NCBI RefSeq assembly: GCF_039522605.1
Contig: NZ_BAAADS010000025.1
Location: 537,886-601,885, forward strand
Reading direction: 5' to 3'
DNA from: Lentibacillus siamensis
GTDB taxonomy: Bacteria; Bacillota; Bacilli; Bacillales; Amphibacillaceae
Length of the DNA: 64,000 bases
Part shown: positions 31,963-41,984 of the stretch, piece by piece
Position numbering within the stretch: position 1 is the first letter of the stretch
Layout of the letters: each line of letters starts with the position of its first letter
The notes under the pieces: model-generated
Seen by the model: the letters and a program-made list of their open reading frames with translations, nothing else
Told to the model about the DNA's origin: nothing
The model's database searches: none
Made by a program: the position numbers and the translations under genes

Positions 31963-34791
31963 TTATTTAGGCCGGCGTTTTTTAGCATCCAGTAATCTGG
32001 CGAGTCTTTCTTCCCTGCTTTCATCACCACCCGACTGACTGTTCGCGGACTTTTTAGCCGATTCCGGTCTTTTCGTTTTTTCTTTTGATGAGCTACTTTT
32101 TATTGAATTAGGCCGGTGTCCGGTCCCCCGTTTCTTCTGCTTCGGTTGAAAATTGGCTTTTTTCGTTGATGCTTGTTTTAATTGACTCAGCTGTGCAGAC
32201 CTTTTTTCTGTACCGTCACTTTTCTTATTCTGCTTGTTTTTAAAACTGATTTTATTTAAAAAAGCAAAATTAATACGGAACCGTCGTACTGCCACGTCTA
32301 TCATAAATAAAACCAAAGCCATGGCCAGCAGCAGATAAAACAAATGCTGCCGATTGTAATGGGGAGGCATGCCCTCTGGTGAAAAAACATTGTCCGGATT
32401 TTCAAGGACCTGTCCGCCACCCGCTTCGGCTATTTTTTTAATTTTGTTTTCATTCGTGGGTGTGAATGTGTATTCCTGTGAATATGGAACGACGATCCCC
32501 GTCTTGAACGAGCCGACAACTTTTTCGTTTTGCCGCTCCGTAATTTGCAGAAAGTATACACCGGATTCATTTGCCTTAAATGTTCCTTGATACTTTCCCG
32601 GGGCTTTTGGTTGTACATTGAAGTCGACTTTTTCTCCTGTTTCACTTACTAAATTGACGTTTAAGTCAGCCGGCTTATTATCTGCAGCCGTTATATCAAG
32701 CGTGACCTGATTTCCTTCTATCTTTTTTGATACAAGATAGGATTGCTTTTCATATTGTGGAAACGTCCAGGTAACAATGTCATTCCATAACGGTGCCCAA
32801 TTTTTCCATTTTGGCCAATCACCTGCCCATTTTCCTGATAAGTCCGACGTCCAGGCAACGGTTTTGCCCAGACCATATTGCCACCTGGCCAGGACAGGAT
32901 CACCTTTATCACTCGTTAAAATCTGCTGTGCCCGATTTTTTGGAGTTGTGGCAATATAAGCATTCATCTTCGGGACGCCATTTTCAAAATATGCTCCTAA
33001 TCCAAAACCGCCTGCAAGCTTTGGATAAAACGGATCATCTTCAATATAGGTTCTTGTAACCAAAGCTGTTTCTCTGGATAAAATGGTTGGGATATTGGAG
33101 TTGTTTTGCACCTGATAAAAACGACCGCCTCCCAGCTGCGCCATTTCTTCCAACAACGGGCCATCTGCTCCCATACCAATCGCTACCGTTGATAACGTTA
33201 TCCCGTTTTCACTTGCTTCTTTAATCATTTGCCGATAGTTGAGACTTGTCGCTGACTGTCCATCCGTCAGCAGAATGATGTGCTTCCGCTTTAATTCCAG
33301 GGGTTCTATTTGGGAATACGCCTGGGATAAAGGTGTGAAAATATCGGTTCCGCCGCTTGCTGTTATCGAACGAATTTTCTTTAATACTTCTTCCTTATCT
33401 TTGATTGGACCAAGTTCAACCACTTGCCATGGTGTTGAATCAAAGGCCATTACCCCAAGTGTATCTTTTTCCCGCAGCAGCTCAACTGACCGGGCAGCTG
33501 CTTCACGTGCCATGGCGATTTTATTTCCCATCATGCTTCCTGACTTATCAAGCACAATGTACAGTCCTAATGATGGCAATTCCTTTTTACCCTTGAGGTC
33601 CATATTAACCGGCAGCAATCGCTCAATCGGTGTTTTAAAATAACCGCCAACACCAAACGATTGGTCACCACCTGTCATAACGAAACCAACGCCAAAGTCT
33701 TTTACCGCCCGTTCAATGACTTCCATTTGCTTTTTTGTCGCCATATGTGCGGACACATTGCTGAAAATAATCGAGTCATACGTCAAATAACTGCTTAACT
33801 GTCCCGGCAACAATTCGGGCTGGATGGTTTCCACTTGCACTGCTGAAGCATCGAGTGCTTTTTCCAGGTTGGCTGCTGCCCCGTTTTTTCCTTCAACAAT
33901 GAGAACGCGCGGCAGACCTTTCGTTTCGGCAAATGCTGATAACTGATTGTTTTCGATGACCTGATCATCGTCACTGACTATTTCCGCATTAAACGTATGA
34001 AATCCGTCAGTTGAAATTAATGGATGAAAGGACAATTGATTGGTACCTTTGTTCAGGTCAACGGTTTGATCAATGATTGGTTCACCATCCATCGTAATAC
34101 GGACTTGGCCAGTTGTATCAACGGTGCTGTCTATCTTCAGGGAAATGGCTGCTTGTTCTCCTAAATATATATTTTCCGGTACATCAAAGGAGGAAATGGC
34201 AACATCATCCTTGTAAACCGATGAAAAAGGTACAACGTCCACAACATAGCCCCGTCTGTTCAAATAACTTGCCTGTCTGACTGCATCATTCATATTTTCG
34301 TTGCCATCGGTCATTAAAACAACCCGGCCCTTATCATCCGGTGAAAATAAACTCCCAGCCAGCTGTAATCCGGAAGCCAGGTTTGTGTAGGAACGGTTTA
34401 TTTCAGTCTGGAAATCCTGGATACCGTCTGCCCGTTCAGATAAAGGAATTTCAACTGCAGCTTTTCGACCGGTAGACACAATTCCTGCCTCATCTTCCGA
34501 GGTTTTATCATCGATTGCGTTGTTTACTTGTTCCAACATACGGTCTTCGTTATCTGCCATACTGTGTGACCGGTCCACAACAAAGACGGTCGCCACCTGC
34601 TGAATCGGCCAACGTAATTGCACCCCTGCCAACGCAAGGATGATCAGTGTAAAAATAATTGTCCTTAGTGCCGTCAACACTATTTTTCTCCCACCGCCCA
34701 GCAGCGTATCAGATCGCCAGTATAAATAAATAACGACAGCCATCGGAATAAATACGAGAAACCATAAGGGATTATCGACTTGAAATGCCAC
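31963..34791 (-). CDS. Large membrane protein with two VWA domains
   Basis: 942 residues. Two N-terminal membrane segments (about 8-25 and 37-57) lead to a first VWA domain with the metal site VDRSHSM near 73. A glutamine-amidotransferase-like region lies near 290-390, and a second VWA domain opens with LDKSGSM near 407 followed by EKDTLGVMAFDS. A last membrane segment lies near 810-830, and the final 110 residues are basic, Lys/Ser-rich and probably disordered. The build is that of Bat/YfbK-like proteins that work with MoxR ATPases. It overlaps the preceding VWA gene by 20 bases and is the last gene of the operon. Confidence 0.85.
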   Translation of the reverse strand: MAFQVDNPLWFLVFIPMAVVIYLYWRSDTLLGGGRKIVLTALRTIIFTLIILALAGVQLRWPIQQVATVFVVDRSHSMADNEDRMLEQVNNAIDDKTSEDEAGIVSTGRKAAVEIPLSERADGIQDFQTEINRSYTNLASGLQLAGSLFSPDDKGRVVLMTDGNENMNDAVRQASYLNRRGYVVDVVPFSSVYKDDVAISSFDVPENIYLGEQAAISLKIDSTVDTTGQVRITMDGEPIIDQTVDLNKGTNQLSFHPLISTDGFHTFNAEIVSDDDQVIENNQLSAFAETKGLPRVLIVEGKNGAAANLEKALDASAVQVETIQPELLPGQLSSYLTYDSIIFSNVSAHMATKKQMEVIERAVKDFGVGFVMTGGDQSFGVGGYFKTPIERLLPVNMDLKGKKELPSLGLYIVLDKSGSMMGNKIAMAREAAARSVELLREKDTLGVMAFDSTPWQVVELGPIKDKEEVLKKIRSITASGGTDIFTPLSQAYSQIEPLELKRKHIILLTDGQSATSLNYRQMIKEASENGITLSTVAIGMGADGPLLEEMAQLGGGRFYQVQNNSNIPTILSRETALVTRTYIEDDPFYPKLAGGFGLGAYFENGVPKMNAYIATTPKNRAQQILTSDKGDPVLARWQYGLGKTVAWTSDLSGKWAGDWPKWKNWAPLWNDIVTWTFPQYEKQSYLVSKKIEGNQVTLDITAADNKPADLNVNLVSETGEKVDFNVQPKAPGKYQGTFKANESGVYFLQITERQNEKVVGSFKTGIVVPYSQEYTFTPTNENKIKKIAEAGGGQVLENPDNVFSPEGMPPHYNRQHLFYLLLAMALVLFMIDVAVRRFRINFAFLNKISFKNKQNKKSDGTEKRSAQLSQLKQASTKKANFQPKQKKRGTGHRPNSIKSSSSKEKTKRPESAKKSANSQSGGDESREERLARLLDAKKRRPK

Positions 34792-36598
34792 GCCGATACA
34801 CCTCCCACTCGATAAACAAAATAAACAAAGCGATCACTGCAAAAATACCCCAGATTTCTTGCTTGGATAATGTTGAAGTATCTTCATTTTGTCCGGTATC
34901 AATGGAAAACGATTTGGATGATACGGCAGTCCGTTCCTCATTGTCCAACTGAACGACAAAATTACGAAACAACGATCCTGTTGCTGTTTTTTCATGAAGT
35001 TGATAGATTCCCGGTTTCATTGGCATTGTTACTTCTGACTTTCCAAGATCAAGCTGCTTTATATCCTCACCATCCAACTTTTCGATTATCGCTTCATCTG
35101 TTGCGGTTGATAGTTTAATTGCTGCCGTTTCCTGTGGTTGATAGTAGCCGAGTGATTTTCCACTGCCTGCCAGTTCATCAATACTGTTTGCCAGCATAAT
35201 TGGAAATCCCGGCTGAAGCGGCCAATCCGAATCATTCAAGTCAAATGCAAATAACATCAACGGGGACTTCTTGTACATCCCTTTACCGATAATGACCTGA
35301 TCCCCGCTTTGAACAAGTGGATCCACCCCGTTCCAATCGCCAATCGGCAATGCCTGTCCTAAATAAACATTACTGACATCAGTATAGGTTAACACCGGGG
35401 CATCCTTTACTTGCTTTAATCCGTAATCCAATTCAACTTTTTCTTTCACATCAAACGGTCCTCCCGCAGAAGGCGAAAAAATCAGTTTCGGTCCGGCCGG
35501 CCATTGATCTGCTTCAATTCCGGATAAAAGGTAAACGGCATTAGGCTTCTGTTCCGGAAAAGAGTAATTTCCATTTTCATCGTTTGGCACGCTTGTTACC
35601 TGCATTCCTGCTGACAAAAGTGCCTGCTCAATAAACGGATTAACCTCTCCCGCTAAATAAACAGCGGGAGATTGCTGTTTTGGCAATAACGCATACATCA
35701 CATTGTCCAAGGGGTAAGCATCATCGCCTGTTTTTACCTGGTAGTAATCATGAATTGGTAAATTCGTAAGGTTAAACGTTTGTTGTTCATTTGCCGGTAC
35801 TTTTTTTGTTAACTGTTTCAGTGTATTCGCATCATTATTGACTGATAGTGTAACATCAGCAGCCTCTGATGATTCATTTTTCACCGTTACAATTGCAGAA
35901 ACCTGATTGCCGGATTGTTTAACACCAAACGCCTGGATTGATATATTTTTTTGTAATGCTCCTCCGTTATGAACCATAATTGGATTAGAAAACGATTGAT
36001 CAGAAATGCTTTCCTTTTCGAGATTGTCTGTGAAGACATGTATCTCCCCTGTACCCTGTTGAATTAGTGATTGTGCCAACTGCAGACTGTCGCTTACATT
36101 CTCATGCTGATAGGTCACCTGCAATGCTTCAATTTTCTCGCGGACAGCAGCGTGATCTGTCTGATTCGATGCAAGCAGGACAGGGTCTTTTTTGGCATGG
36201 ACGACACTGACCTTTTGCTCATTTCCCAACTGATCAATTAATTCCAGTGCCTGTTGTTTTGCATCGACAAATCGGCTTTTCCCATCCTGTTCGGCCATCA
36301 TGGTTGCGGAAGAATCAAGGACGATAACCAGATGATCCCCATGTACCTCCTCACCGACGATGAATGGTCTGGTCAATGCAAAAATCAGAAACAGCAGAAT
36401 GAAAAGCTGCAGCAACAGTAATAAGTTTTTCTGCAGTTTGTTCCACCAACGATCTGATTCCCATTCCCGGAGTGTCCGTTCCCATAGATAAATAGATGAT
36501 ATCGTTTGCTGCTCATATTGTTTCTTAAAAAAATAGAATACAAGTAAAATTGGAATAGCACTTAAAAACCAGAAGGAAATCGGTGCCAGAAACCCCAT
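34772..36598 (-). CDS. BatA-like membrane protein with one VWA domain
   Basis: 608 residues. The N-terminus has the BatA pattern: a membrane segment at about 5-24, IYLWERTLREWESDRWWNKLQKN, and a second segment at about 56-78. The VWA domain follows with the metal site LDSSATM near residue 93 and EIHVFTDN near 170. A beta-rich region fills the middle, and a membrane segment at about 583-602 ends the protein. It probably presents its VWA domain outside or at the membrane as part of a MoxR-linked complex. The gene lies 4 bases behind the DUF58 gene. Confidence 0.85.
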   Translation of the reverse strand: MGFLAPISFWFLSAIPILLVFYFFKKQYEQQTISSIYLWERTLREWESDRWWNKLQKNLLLLLQLFILLFLIFALTRPFIVGEEVHGDHLVIVLDSSATMMAEQDGKSRFVDAKQQALELIDQLGNEQKVSVVHAKKDPVLLASNQTDHAAVREKIEALQVTYQHENVSDSLQLAQSLIQQGTGEIHVFTDNLEKESISDQSFSNPIMVHNGGALQKNISIQAFGVKQSGNQVSAIVTVKNESSEAADVTLSVNNDANTLKQLTKKVPANEQQTFNLTNLPIHDYYQVKTGDDAYPLDNVMYALLPKQQSPAVYLAGEVNPFIEQALLSAGMQVTSVPNDENGNYSFPEQKPNAVYLLSGIEADQWPAGPKLIFSPSAGGPFDVKEKVELDYGLKQVKDAPVLTYTDVSNVYLGQALPIGDWNGVDPLVQSGDQVIIGKGMYKKSPLMLFAFDLNDSDWPLQPGFPIMLANSIDELAGSGKSLGYYQPQETAAIKLSTATDEAIIEKLDGEDIKQLDLGKSEVTMPMKPGIYQLHEKTATGSLFRNFVVQLDNEERTAVSSKSFSIDTGQNEDTSTLSKQEIWGIFAVIALFILFIEWEVYRRGISSR

Positions 36599-36602
36599 GC
36601 CT

Positions 36603-37484
36603 TCACCTCCCTATCCAGCCTTTACGTAATAGTGATGAAAAAATAGTTTCTTCCAGGCTATTGGCAGTAGAACAGGAAACCAGATCCATCCCGCGCTTTT
36701 GGCAAAATGATTGGATGGTTTCCAAATGTTTGTCAAATAACTGCTTGTAATCGTTCATAACTTTCGGCGACATCGATACTTCACGACGTCCAGCCGTTTC
36801 GATATCAACAAGCTGGAGATCGCCTATGTAGTCGGGATAAGCCTCTTCCGGCAATAAAACTTGAACAAGCAATACCTGTTGACGCCGTGCCTGCATCTTC
36901 TTTAATGCGGAAAACAAATCAGCCGGGTCATCTAAAAAATCGCTTATTAATACCGTAAGACTCCCTTTTCTGCCTTGGTTTGCCTGCTTAATCAGCTGCC
37001 GGCCAAATCGTACGTCACCAGTCGCTAAAGAGGTTTCCTGAATAAAATCAATGACTTTATTCGTCATCGCCCTCCCTTTTGTATACGGATAAGCGTTAGA
37101 AGGAGAACCAACTGGTATAAAGCTTAACCGGTCAGCGTTTGTCAACGTTAAAAAAGTGAATACAGCAGCAAGCTGCTTTGCCCGCTCCCACTTTTCATCC
37201 TTGACCCCCATTGATTTGGTACAGTCCAAATAGACAGAAACCGAAAGCTCCTGTTCGTCCAAAAAACGCTTTACATAATACTTCTGTGTTCTTGCATATG
37301 TATTCCAGTCAATCTGCCTAAGGTCATCTCCAGGGTTATACAGCCGGTAATCAGAAAATTCAAGGGAAGACCCCTGTCGCTGTGACCGCCGTTCACCCTT
37401 GTGCCCCCCTCGGACAATTCGTTTGGAGGTAAGTTTGAAATTAGCCAGGCGCTTTGACAGGACTGGTGATAGGAGCGTACCCAT
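36603..37484 (-). CDS. DUF58-domain protein
   Basis: 293 residues from the ATG at 37484 (AAAGG ten bases upstream); an ATG 18 bases further up lacks a ribosome site. RGGHKGERRSQRQGSSLEFSDYRLYNPGDDLRQIDW near residues 28-63 is the conserved DUF58 motif, followed by a VWA-like fold with DCTKSM near 85 that keeps a metal-site pattern. DUF58 proteins are almost always encoded next to MoxR AAA ATPases and are thought to be their adaptors or substrates. Here it follows the MoxR gene by 38 bases. Confidence 0.92.
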   Translation of the reverse strand: MGTLLSPVLSKRLANFKLTSKRIVRGGHKGERRSQRQGSSLEFSDYRLYNPGDDLRQIDWNTYARTQKYYVKRFLDEQELSVSVYLDCTKSMGVKDEKWERAKQLAAVFTFLTLTNADRLSFIPVGSPSNAYPYTKGRAMTNKVIDFIQETSLATGDVRFGRQLIKQANQGRKGSLTVLISDFLDDPADLFSALKKMQARRQQVLLVQVLLPEEAYPDYIGDLQLVDIETAGRREVSMSPKVMNDYKQLFDKHLETIQSFCQKRGMDLVSCSTANSLEETIFSSLLRKGWIGR

Positions 37485-37522
37485 CGGTTCACAACCTTTC
37501 ATCAGGAGTGTGCTTTATTACG

Positions 37523-38527
37523 TCATTTCCGGGCCTTTGAAACATCCTCTTCCACAGCCTCAAGCAATTCTGTAATCAGCTGATCCTTGTCGACCTGTTC
37601 AGCCTCACCTTCAAAGTTTAAAAACAGACGATGGCGCAGCACCGAACATGCAACCTTTTTGATGTCTCCCTTTGACACGTTATACCGTCCATCAAATAAT
37701 GCCCGTACCTTTGCAATGGCGATTAAACTCTGCAGCCCCCTTGGACCCGAACCATAATGAACATATTTTTTCACCCCGTCTGGTGCATGCTTATAATCCG
37801 GATGCGTCGCCATTGTAACGTTAACGGCATAATCCAATACATTATCCGCCACCAGCAGCTGTTTTGCCAATTGCTGGGCATGAACAACGAAGGATGCATC
37901 GACAAGTTTTTCCAACGCTTGCACAACCGCTCCTGTTGTCCGGACCGCTATTTCCTTTAGATCTTCGCGGGTTGGATAAGCGACATCAATCTTCATAATG
38001 AACCGGTCCATTTGTGCTTCCGGTAATGGATATGTTCCTTCTAATTCAATCGGGTTTTGCGTGGCAAGCACAAAGAACGGCTCTGGCAATGGATGCATTT
38101 CGCCCATTACGGTAACGGTTCGCTCACCCATCGCTTCAAGCAGCGCACTTTGGGTTTTCGGTGTGGCCCGGTTAATTTCATCCGCTAAAACAATATTGGA
38201 AAAAAGCGGCCCTTGATGAAAAACGAATGACTGTCCACCTTGCTCGTTTGGCTGAATCATATTCGTTCCGGTAATATCTGTCGGCATTAAATCCGGGGTG
38301 AACTGTACACGGGAGAACTGCAGATCCATCACTTCAGAAATTTTGCGTACGACCATCGTTTTCCCAAGACCGGGAAGCCCTTCCAGCAAAACATGACCCC
38401 CGGCAAATATTCCCCAGAGAAGCTGTTCAACCACATCATGCTGCCCAACGATAAAGCGGCTGATTTCTGCTTTAACGGATTCCATTCGTTCCTTTACTTC
38501 GATCAATTCTTGTTCCTGTAATTCCAT
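37523..38527 (-). CDS. MoxR-family AAA ATPase
   Basis: 334 residues. Walker A is GLPGLGKT near 54-61, Walker B is ILADEINRATPK near 113-124, and sensor 1 is LATQNPIE; ERTVTVMGE and MDRFIMKIDVAYP are MoxR-specific motifs. MoxR proteins are chaperone-like ATPases that mature or assemble partner complexes. The DUF58 and two VWA proteins encoded immediately downstream are the probable partners. It starts one base after the stop of the coiled-coil gene, so translation is coupled. Confidence 0.95.
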   Translation of the reverse strand: MELQEQELIEVKERMESVKAEISRFIVGQHDVVEQLLWGIFAGGHVLLEGLPGLGKTMVVRKISEVMDLQFSRVQFTPDLMPTDITGTNMIQPNEQGGQSFVFHQGPLFSNIVLADEINRATPKTQSALLEAMGERTVTVMGEMHPLPEPFFVLATQNPIELEGTYPLPEAQMDRFIMKIDVAYPTREDLKEIAVRTTGAVVQALEKLVDASFVVHAQQLAKQLLVADNVLDYAVNVTMATHPDYKHAPDGVKKYVHYGSGPRGLQSLIAIAKVRALFDGRYNVSKGDIKKVACSVLRHRLFLNFEGEAEQVDKDQLITELLEAVEEDVSKARK

Positions 38528-38528
38528 A

Positions 38529-40166
38529 TTAATTCGCTCCTTTTTCCGGCTCTATATCGGAAAAGTAACCTTTGATTATTTTTTGCAGATGGTCCGGATA
38601 ATCATTTCGTTCTAAAGCCTCGCGATACGTATTTTTATAGTGCTGATAAATCTCATCATAGGAGCGCACTTCCCCTGGGAGAATTGGCGCGTTTGGAGCA
38701 ATTTGCTGTTCACTTGGCCCTGATCCCGATTTCCCTGTATCCACTTCCCGGTTTTGCTGACCATCCAGTTTTTTAGGAACGGTCAGATTACGATTGCCTT
38801 TACCTAAACCGGCACCATTGCCACCACTTCCTGAACCAGAGCCAGATCCGGTGTCGCTTCCACTCCCAGACCCTGTTCCCGAACCTGAACCACTGCCGCT
38901 CCCGGAGCCTGATCCGCTGCCTGACCCGGAACTGGTCCCGGATCCAGAACTGTTCCCGGAACCAGCTCCCGATTGCTCCTGCTGTCCACTCTTACCCGAT
39001 TGTCCACTTGTTCCCGATGAATTGCCTGAAGAAGAAGCGCCGCTGGAGAATGTAAGCGAACCGGGTGTTCCGAGTCCGGCTGATGCCAGTTGTTGGTTCA
39101 TGTTTCTGGCAAGCTGCTGTAATTCCTTTTGTGCCGCGGCAAGCTTGGACGTATTCCCGGCAGTTTCAGCTAGGTTCTTCAGTTGCTTTTCCATCTTGGA
39201 CATTAACTGTTCAAGCTGTTCCTTGGATAATTTCCCTTCTGCCAGGACTTCACTGTCCATTCCCATCGTTTTAGCTGTGGATTGCAGCTTTTCCTTTAGG
39301 GATTGCAATTCTTTTTCGCTCAAATTGTCTAATTGTTCCTTCAGCATTGCCATTTGTTTTTCCATTTGGCTTGGATTCTTTTGAGTAATCGCGTTTGCCA
39401 GACTGTTCAGCCCTTTTTTCTTCAACGCTTTGGCAGCCTGATCCAATTGCTTCTGGCTTTGTTGTGATTGCTGCTTCAATTCGTTCAGCTGCTTTTCCGC
39501 CTGCAGCATATCTTCCTTCATTTCCCCGGCTTTCTTTTCTTTTTTCACTTCATCAAGGAGCTGATCCAGTTGTTCATCTGCTTTTTCGCCTACTTGTTCC
39601 TTATGCTTTTCAGTAAATTGTTCAACCTTATCCTGGTTTTCACTTATAATTTCCTGTTCCTTTTCCTTGTCTGTTGCAGTTTCCATGGAATCGCTTGGAA
39701 AAAGAACCCCAAGATATACAAGCAGCAACAGGCTTAAGAAAACAGCTGATTTTCTCCACTGAAACCAGCCCGCTTTCTCCTGTTTAATGGCGGGTAAGAC
39801 GTGCTTCATTTTTTTCAGGGTATCTTTTCGCTGCAGCTCGGCAATAGCAGATGTTTCACCCATAAAATGAAATGATGTCATCACCCGGTCATCCAATCCC
39901 TGTTGGTCAAATTTCTTTGCCGCATTAAGGTTATCCGGTTTTTTCAAAAGAAAATAAATGAGAAAACCAGCAATAACCAGACCAATCGTAACCACAATTT
40001 TAGTATCCAAATAAAGAATGACGAAAAAACGACCGGCTGCAATCCACAACAGCGAAAGCCCAGCACATGTCAGGAGGGCGGTATATAAAATTTGAACCGC
40101 AGACTGCAGCCACAGTTTTCGTTTCACTTCTGTCAGCAACCGGAAAAACTGATCCTTCTGCTTCAT
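38529..40166 (-). CDS. Membrane-anchored coiled-coil protein with Ser-Gly repeat linker
   Basis: 545 residues. Two membrane segments lie at about 22-70 and a third at about 133-153. A long charged coiled coil (about 165-360) follows, rich in Gln, Lys and Leu. Residues of about 372-455 are almost pure Ser-Gly dipeptides, a flexible linker. The end (VRSYDEIYQHYKNTYREALER...YFSDIEPE) is a small conserved helical tail seen in MoxR-linked membrane proteins. It may be a scaffold between membrane and the MoxR complex. It lies between the ABC permease (4-base gap) and MoxR. I know no experimental role. Confidence 0.8.
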   Translation of the reverse strand: MKQKDQFFRLLTEVKRKLWLQSAVQILYTALLTCAGLSLLWIAAGRFFVILYLDTKIVVTIGLVIAGFLIYFLLKKPDNLNAAKKFDQQGLDDRVMTSFHFMGETSAIAELQRKDTLKKMKHVLPAIKQEKAGWFQWRKSAVFLSLLLLVYLGVLFPSDSMETATDKEKEQEIISENQDKVEQFTEKHKEQVGEKADEQLDQLLDEVKKEKKAGEMKEDMLQAEKQLNELKQQSQQSQKQLDQAAKALKKKGLNSLANAITQKNPSQMEKQMAMLKEQLDNLSEKELQSLKEKLQSTAKTMGMDSEVLAEGKLSKEQLEQLMSKMEKQLKNLAETAGNTSKLAAAQKELQQLARNMNQQLASAGLGTPGSLTFSSGASSSGNSSGTSGQSGKSGQQEQSGAGSGNSSGSGTSSGSGSGSGSGSGSGSGSGTGSGSGSDTGSGSGSGSGGNGAGLGKGNRNLTVPKKLDGQQNREVDTGKSGSGPSEQQIAPNAPILPGEVRSYDEIYQHYKNTYREALERNDYPDHLQKIIKGYFSDIEPEKGAN

Positions 40167-40169
40167 ATA

Positions 40170-41051
40170 CTACTCCTTCTCCGTTTCCTTTTTCTTCACC
40201 CTTGTACCGGGACGCAGCTTGCTGACTGCAACGAATAACGCCACCAGCGCAAGTGCAAGGTAAGCCAGCGTGAACCCTATCCAAAGCGGCCAGTCAATCC
40301 CTAGCTGCTGAAACTGATACGTGAACATATACATGTCAAACGAAGCGAGCATCGCCGCCGCCGGATTAAACATCAATACCAGATACGGTAAAAAATTATT
40401 ATTGGTACCGGTTCCCATTTGTCCTTGGGATGCCCCAAAGATTAATTGCATCAAAAGAAAAAACAGAATAAACGTTCCCACGACTAGGAACAGCATAAAT
40501 CCGTAAGTGGTGATTGTGGATACGATTGTTTTCTTAAGAAGCGTCGAAAACATGATTCCAATACTTCCTATTGTCAGCATCGTTAATAACTGATATCCGA
40601 ATGCAACGAGTACCATCTGCGGTGAAACGCCGCCATACAGGAAAACAATACTGTAAAAGGGTAAAGAAGCAACTAACATTAACGTTAAAAACAAAAGGGA
40701 AGAAAACAACTTACTCAAGATAATCGATGTTGATGATTGCTGGGTTGTCAGCATAATATTCAGGGTTTGCTTTTCCCTCTCCCCGCTGATCGAACCTGCT
40801 GTCAATCCGGGAGTAATAAAGACGATTAAACCAAGCTGCCCCATTGAAAGCAGCATAAATAAATTTTTACTGTCGGAAGCTGTAAAACTATCACGGGTAA
40901 ACTGTGTTTCCACATAGATAAATGCCAGACAAACCGCACCGCAAACAAGCAGAAACAAGAATATACCTAAAAAGTTTTTGAATGACCGAAACCTCAGTTT
41001 TACTTCCTTATTTAACACCGGGTTAATAAGTAATGCCTGCAGCCGACTCAT
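40170..41051 (-). CDS. ABC-2 type transporter permease
   Basis: 293 residues with six predicted membrane segments. NPVLNKEVKLRFRSFKNFLGIFLFL at the start and GSISGEREKQTLNIMLTTQQSSTSIILSKL near 85-115 are ABC-2 permease motifs. It pairs with the ATPase encoded directly upstream (no gap). Permeases of this class export or move lipids, peptides or polymers, or assemble envelope components. Its place in a MoxR/VWA operon suggests a role in envelope assembly, but the substrate cannot be told. Confidence 0.9.
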   Translation of the reverse strand: MSRLQALLINPVLNKEVKLRFRSFKNFLGIFLFLLVCGAVCLAFIYVETQFTRDSFTASDSKNLFMLLSMGQLGLIVFITPGLTAGSISGEREKQTLNIMLTTQQSSTSIILSKLFSSLLFLTLMLVASLPFYSIVFLYGGVSPQMVLVAFGYQLLTMLTIGSIGIMFSTLLKKTIVSTITTYGFMLFLVVGTFILFFLLMQLIFGASQGQMGTGTNNNFLPYLVLMFNPAAAMLASFDMYMFTYQFQQLGIDWPLWIGFTLAYLALALVALFVAVSKLRPGTRVKKKETEKE

Positions 41052-41984
41052 TTACTCACCCCCCTTGGTAATTTCCATGAAGATGTCTTCCAGATTCGTT
41101 TGTTTTTGCGAAAGCGTTAAGATAGGAATCCCATTGCCGACAGCTTTTTTCAACAATGCCACCTGTTCATCATCCGTCCCCTGATACGACAGTTGCAGTT
41201 GTTGGGCATCCTGTTCGCTTCGGTCAATCTCAAGAACATTCGGATCATCTTCAAAAAAAGAAATAGCCTGCTCAACTTTTTCATGAACCGTGACCAACAA
41301 CACTTTTTGCGCCTGCAGCTGGCTTTCAATCTGATTGACATTCCCATTAGCAATCAGTTGACCATTTTCAATAACCCCTAATTCATCACAGAGCTCAGAC
41401 AGCTCCGGAAGAATATGTGATGAAATAATGATTGTCTTATCCATATTTTTCAGTTCCCGTAATATACCTCTCATTTCAACCCGTGCACGAGGATCAAGCC
41501 CTGAAGCAGGTTCATCCAATATTAAAACTTCCGGATCATGGATTAATGCCCTTGCCAGGCAAAGGCGCTGCTTCATCCCCCTTGACAATAAATCAACATA
41601 GGCATCGGTTTTGTCCGTCAAATTGACAAGTTCCAGTAACTGCGGAATGATTGTTTTTCTTTCGGCACTTGGAATATGATAACTGGCACCATAAAAATCT
41701 AAATATTCATGTACCTTAAACTGATCGTAAACACCAAAGAAATCAGGGACATACCCAATATGTTTCCGGACCTGCTTCGGATCCTTGGTCACGTCAAAAC
41801 CGTTTATATATGCAGTGCCGCTGCTCGGTGCCAATAGCGTTGCCAAAATGGAAAAGGTCGTTGATTTCCCGGCACCATTTGGACCAACAAACCCAAACAC
41901 GGTACCTTTATCGATCGTCAAGTTAAGATGATTAAGTGCTGTAAATGAACCATATTGTTTTGTTAAATTCAAAATCTCAATCAT
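41052..41984 (-). CDS. ABC transporter ATP-binding protein
   Basis: 310 residues. Walker A GPNGAGKST near 34-42, signature LSRGMKQRL near 137, Walker B VLILDEPASGLDPRAR near 154-169 and the H-loop SSHIL are all present. The C-terminal 90 residues form the extra domain usual for ABC-2 exporters. It overlaps the upstream gene by four bases (ATGA) and abuts the permease gene, so the three are coupled. Confidence 0.93.
   Translation of the reverse strand: MIEILNLTKQYGSFTALNHLNLTIDKGTVFGFVGPNGAGKSTTFSILATLLAPSSGTAYINGFDVTKDPKQVRKHIGYVPDFFGVYDQFKVHEYLDFYGASYHIPSAERKTIIPQLLELVNLTDKTDAYVDLLSRGMKQRLCLARALIHDPEVLILDEPASGLDPRARVEMRGILRELKNMDKTIIISSHILPELSELCDELGVIENGQLIANGNVNQIESQLQAQKVLLVTVHEKVEQAISFFEDDPNVLEIDRSEQDAQQLQLSYQGTDDEQVALLKKAVGNGIPILTLSQKQTNLEDIFMEITKGGE

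Noticed and set aside
38794..39384. Long plus-strand frame opposite the Ser-Gly coding gene
   Set aside because: It is a shadow of the Ser-Gly repeats, giving Pro-Glu-Leu repeats on the other strand. It has no ribosome site and lies inside a well-supported operon gene.
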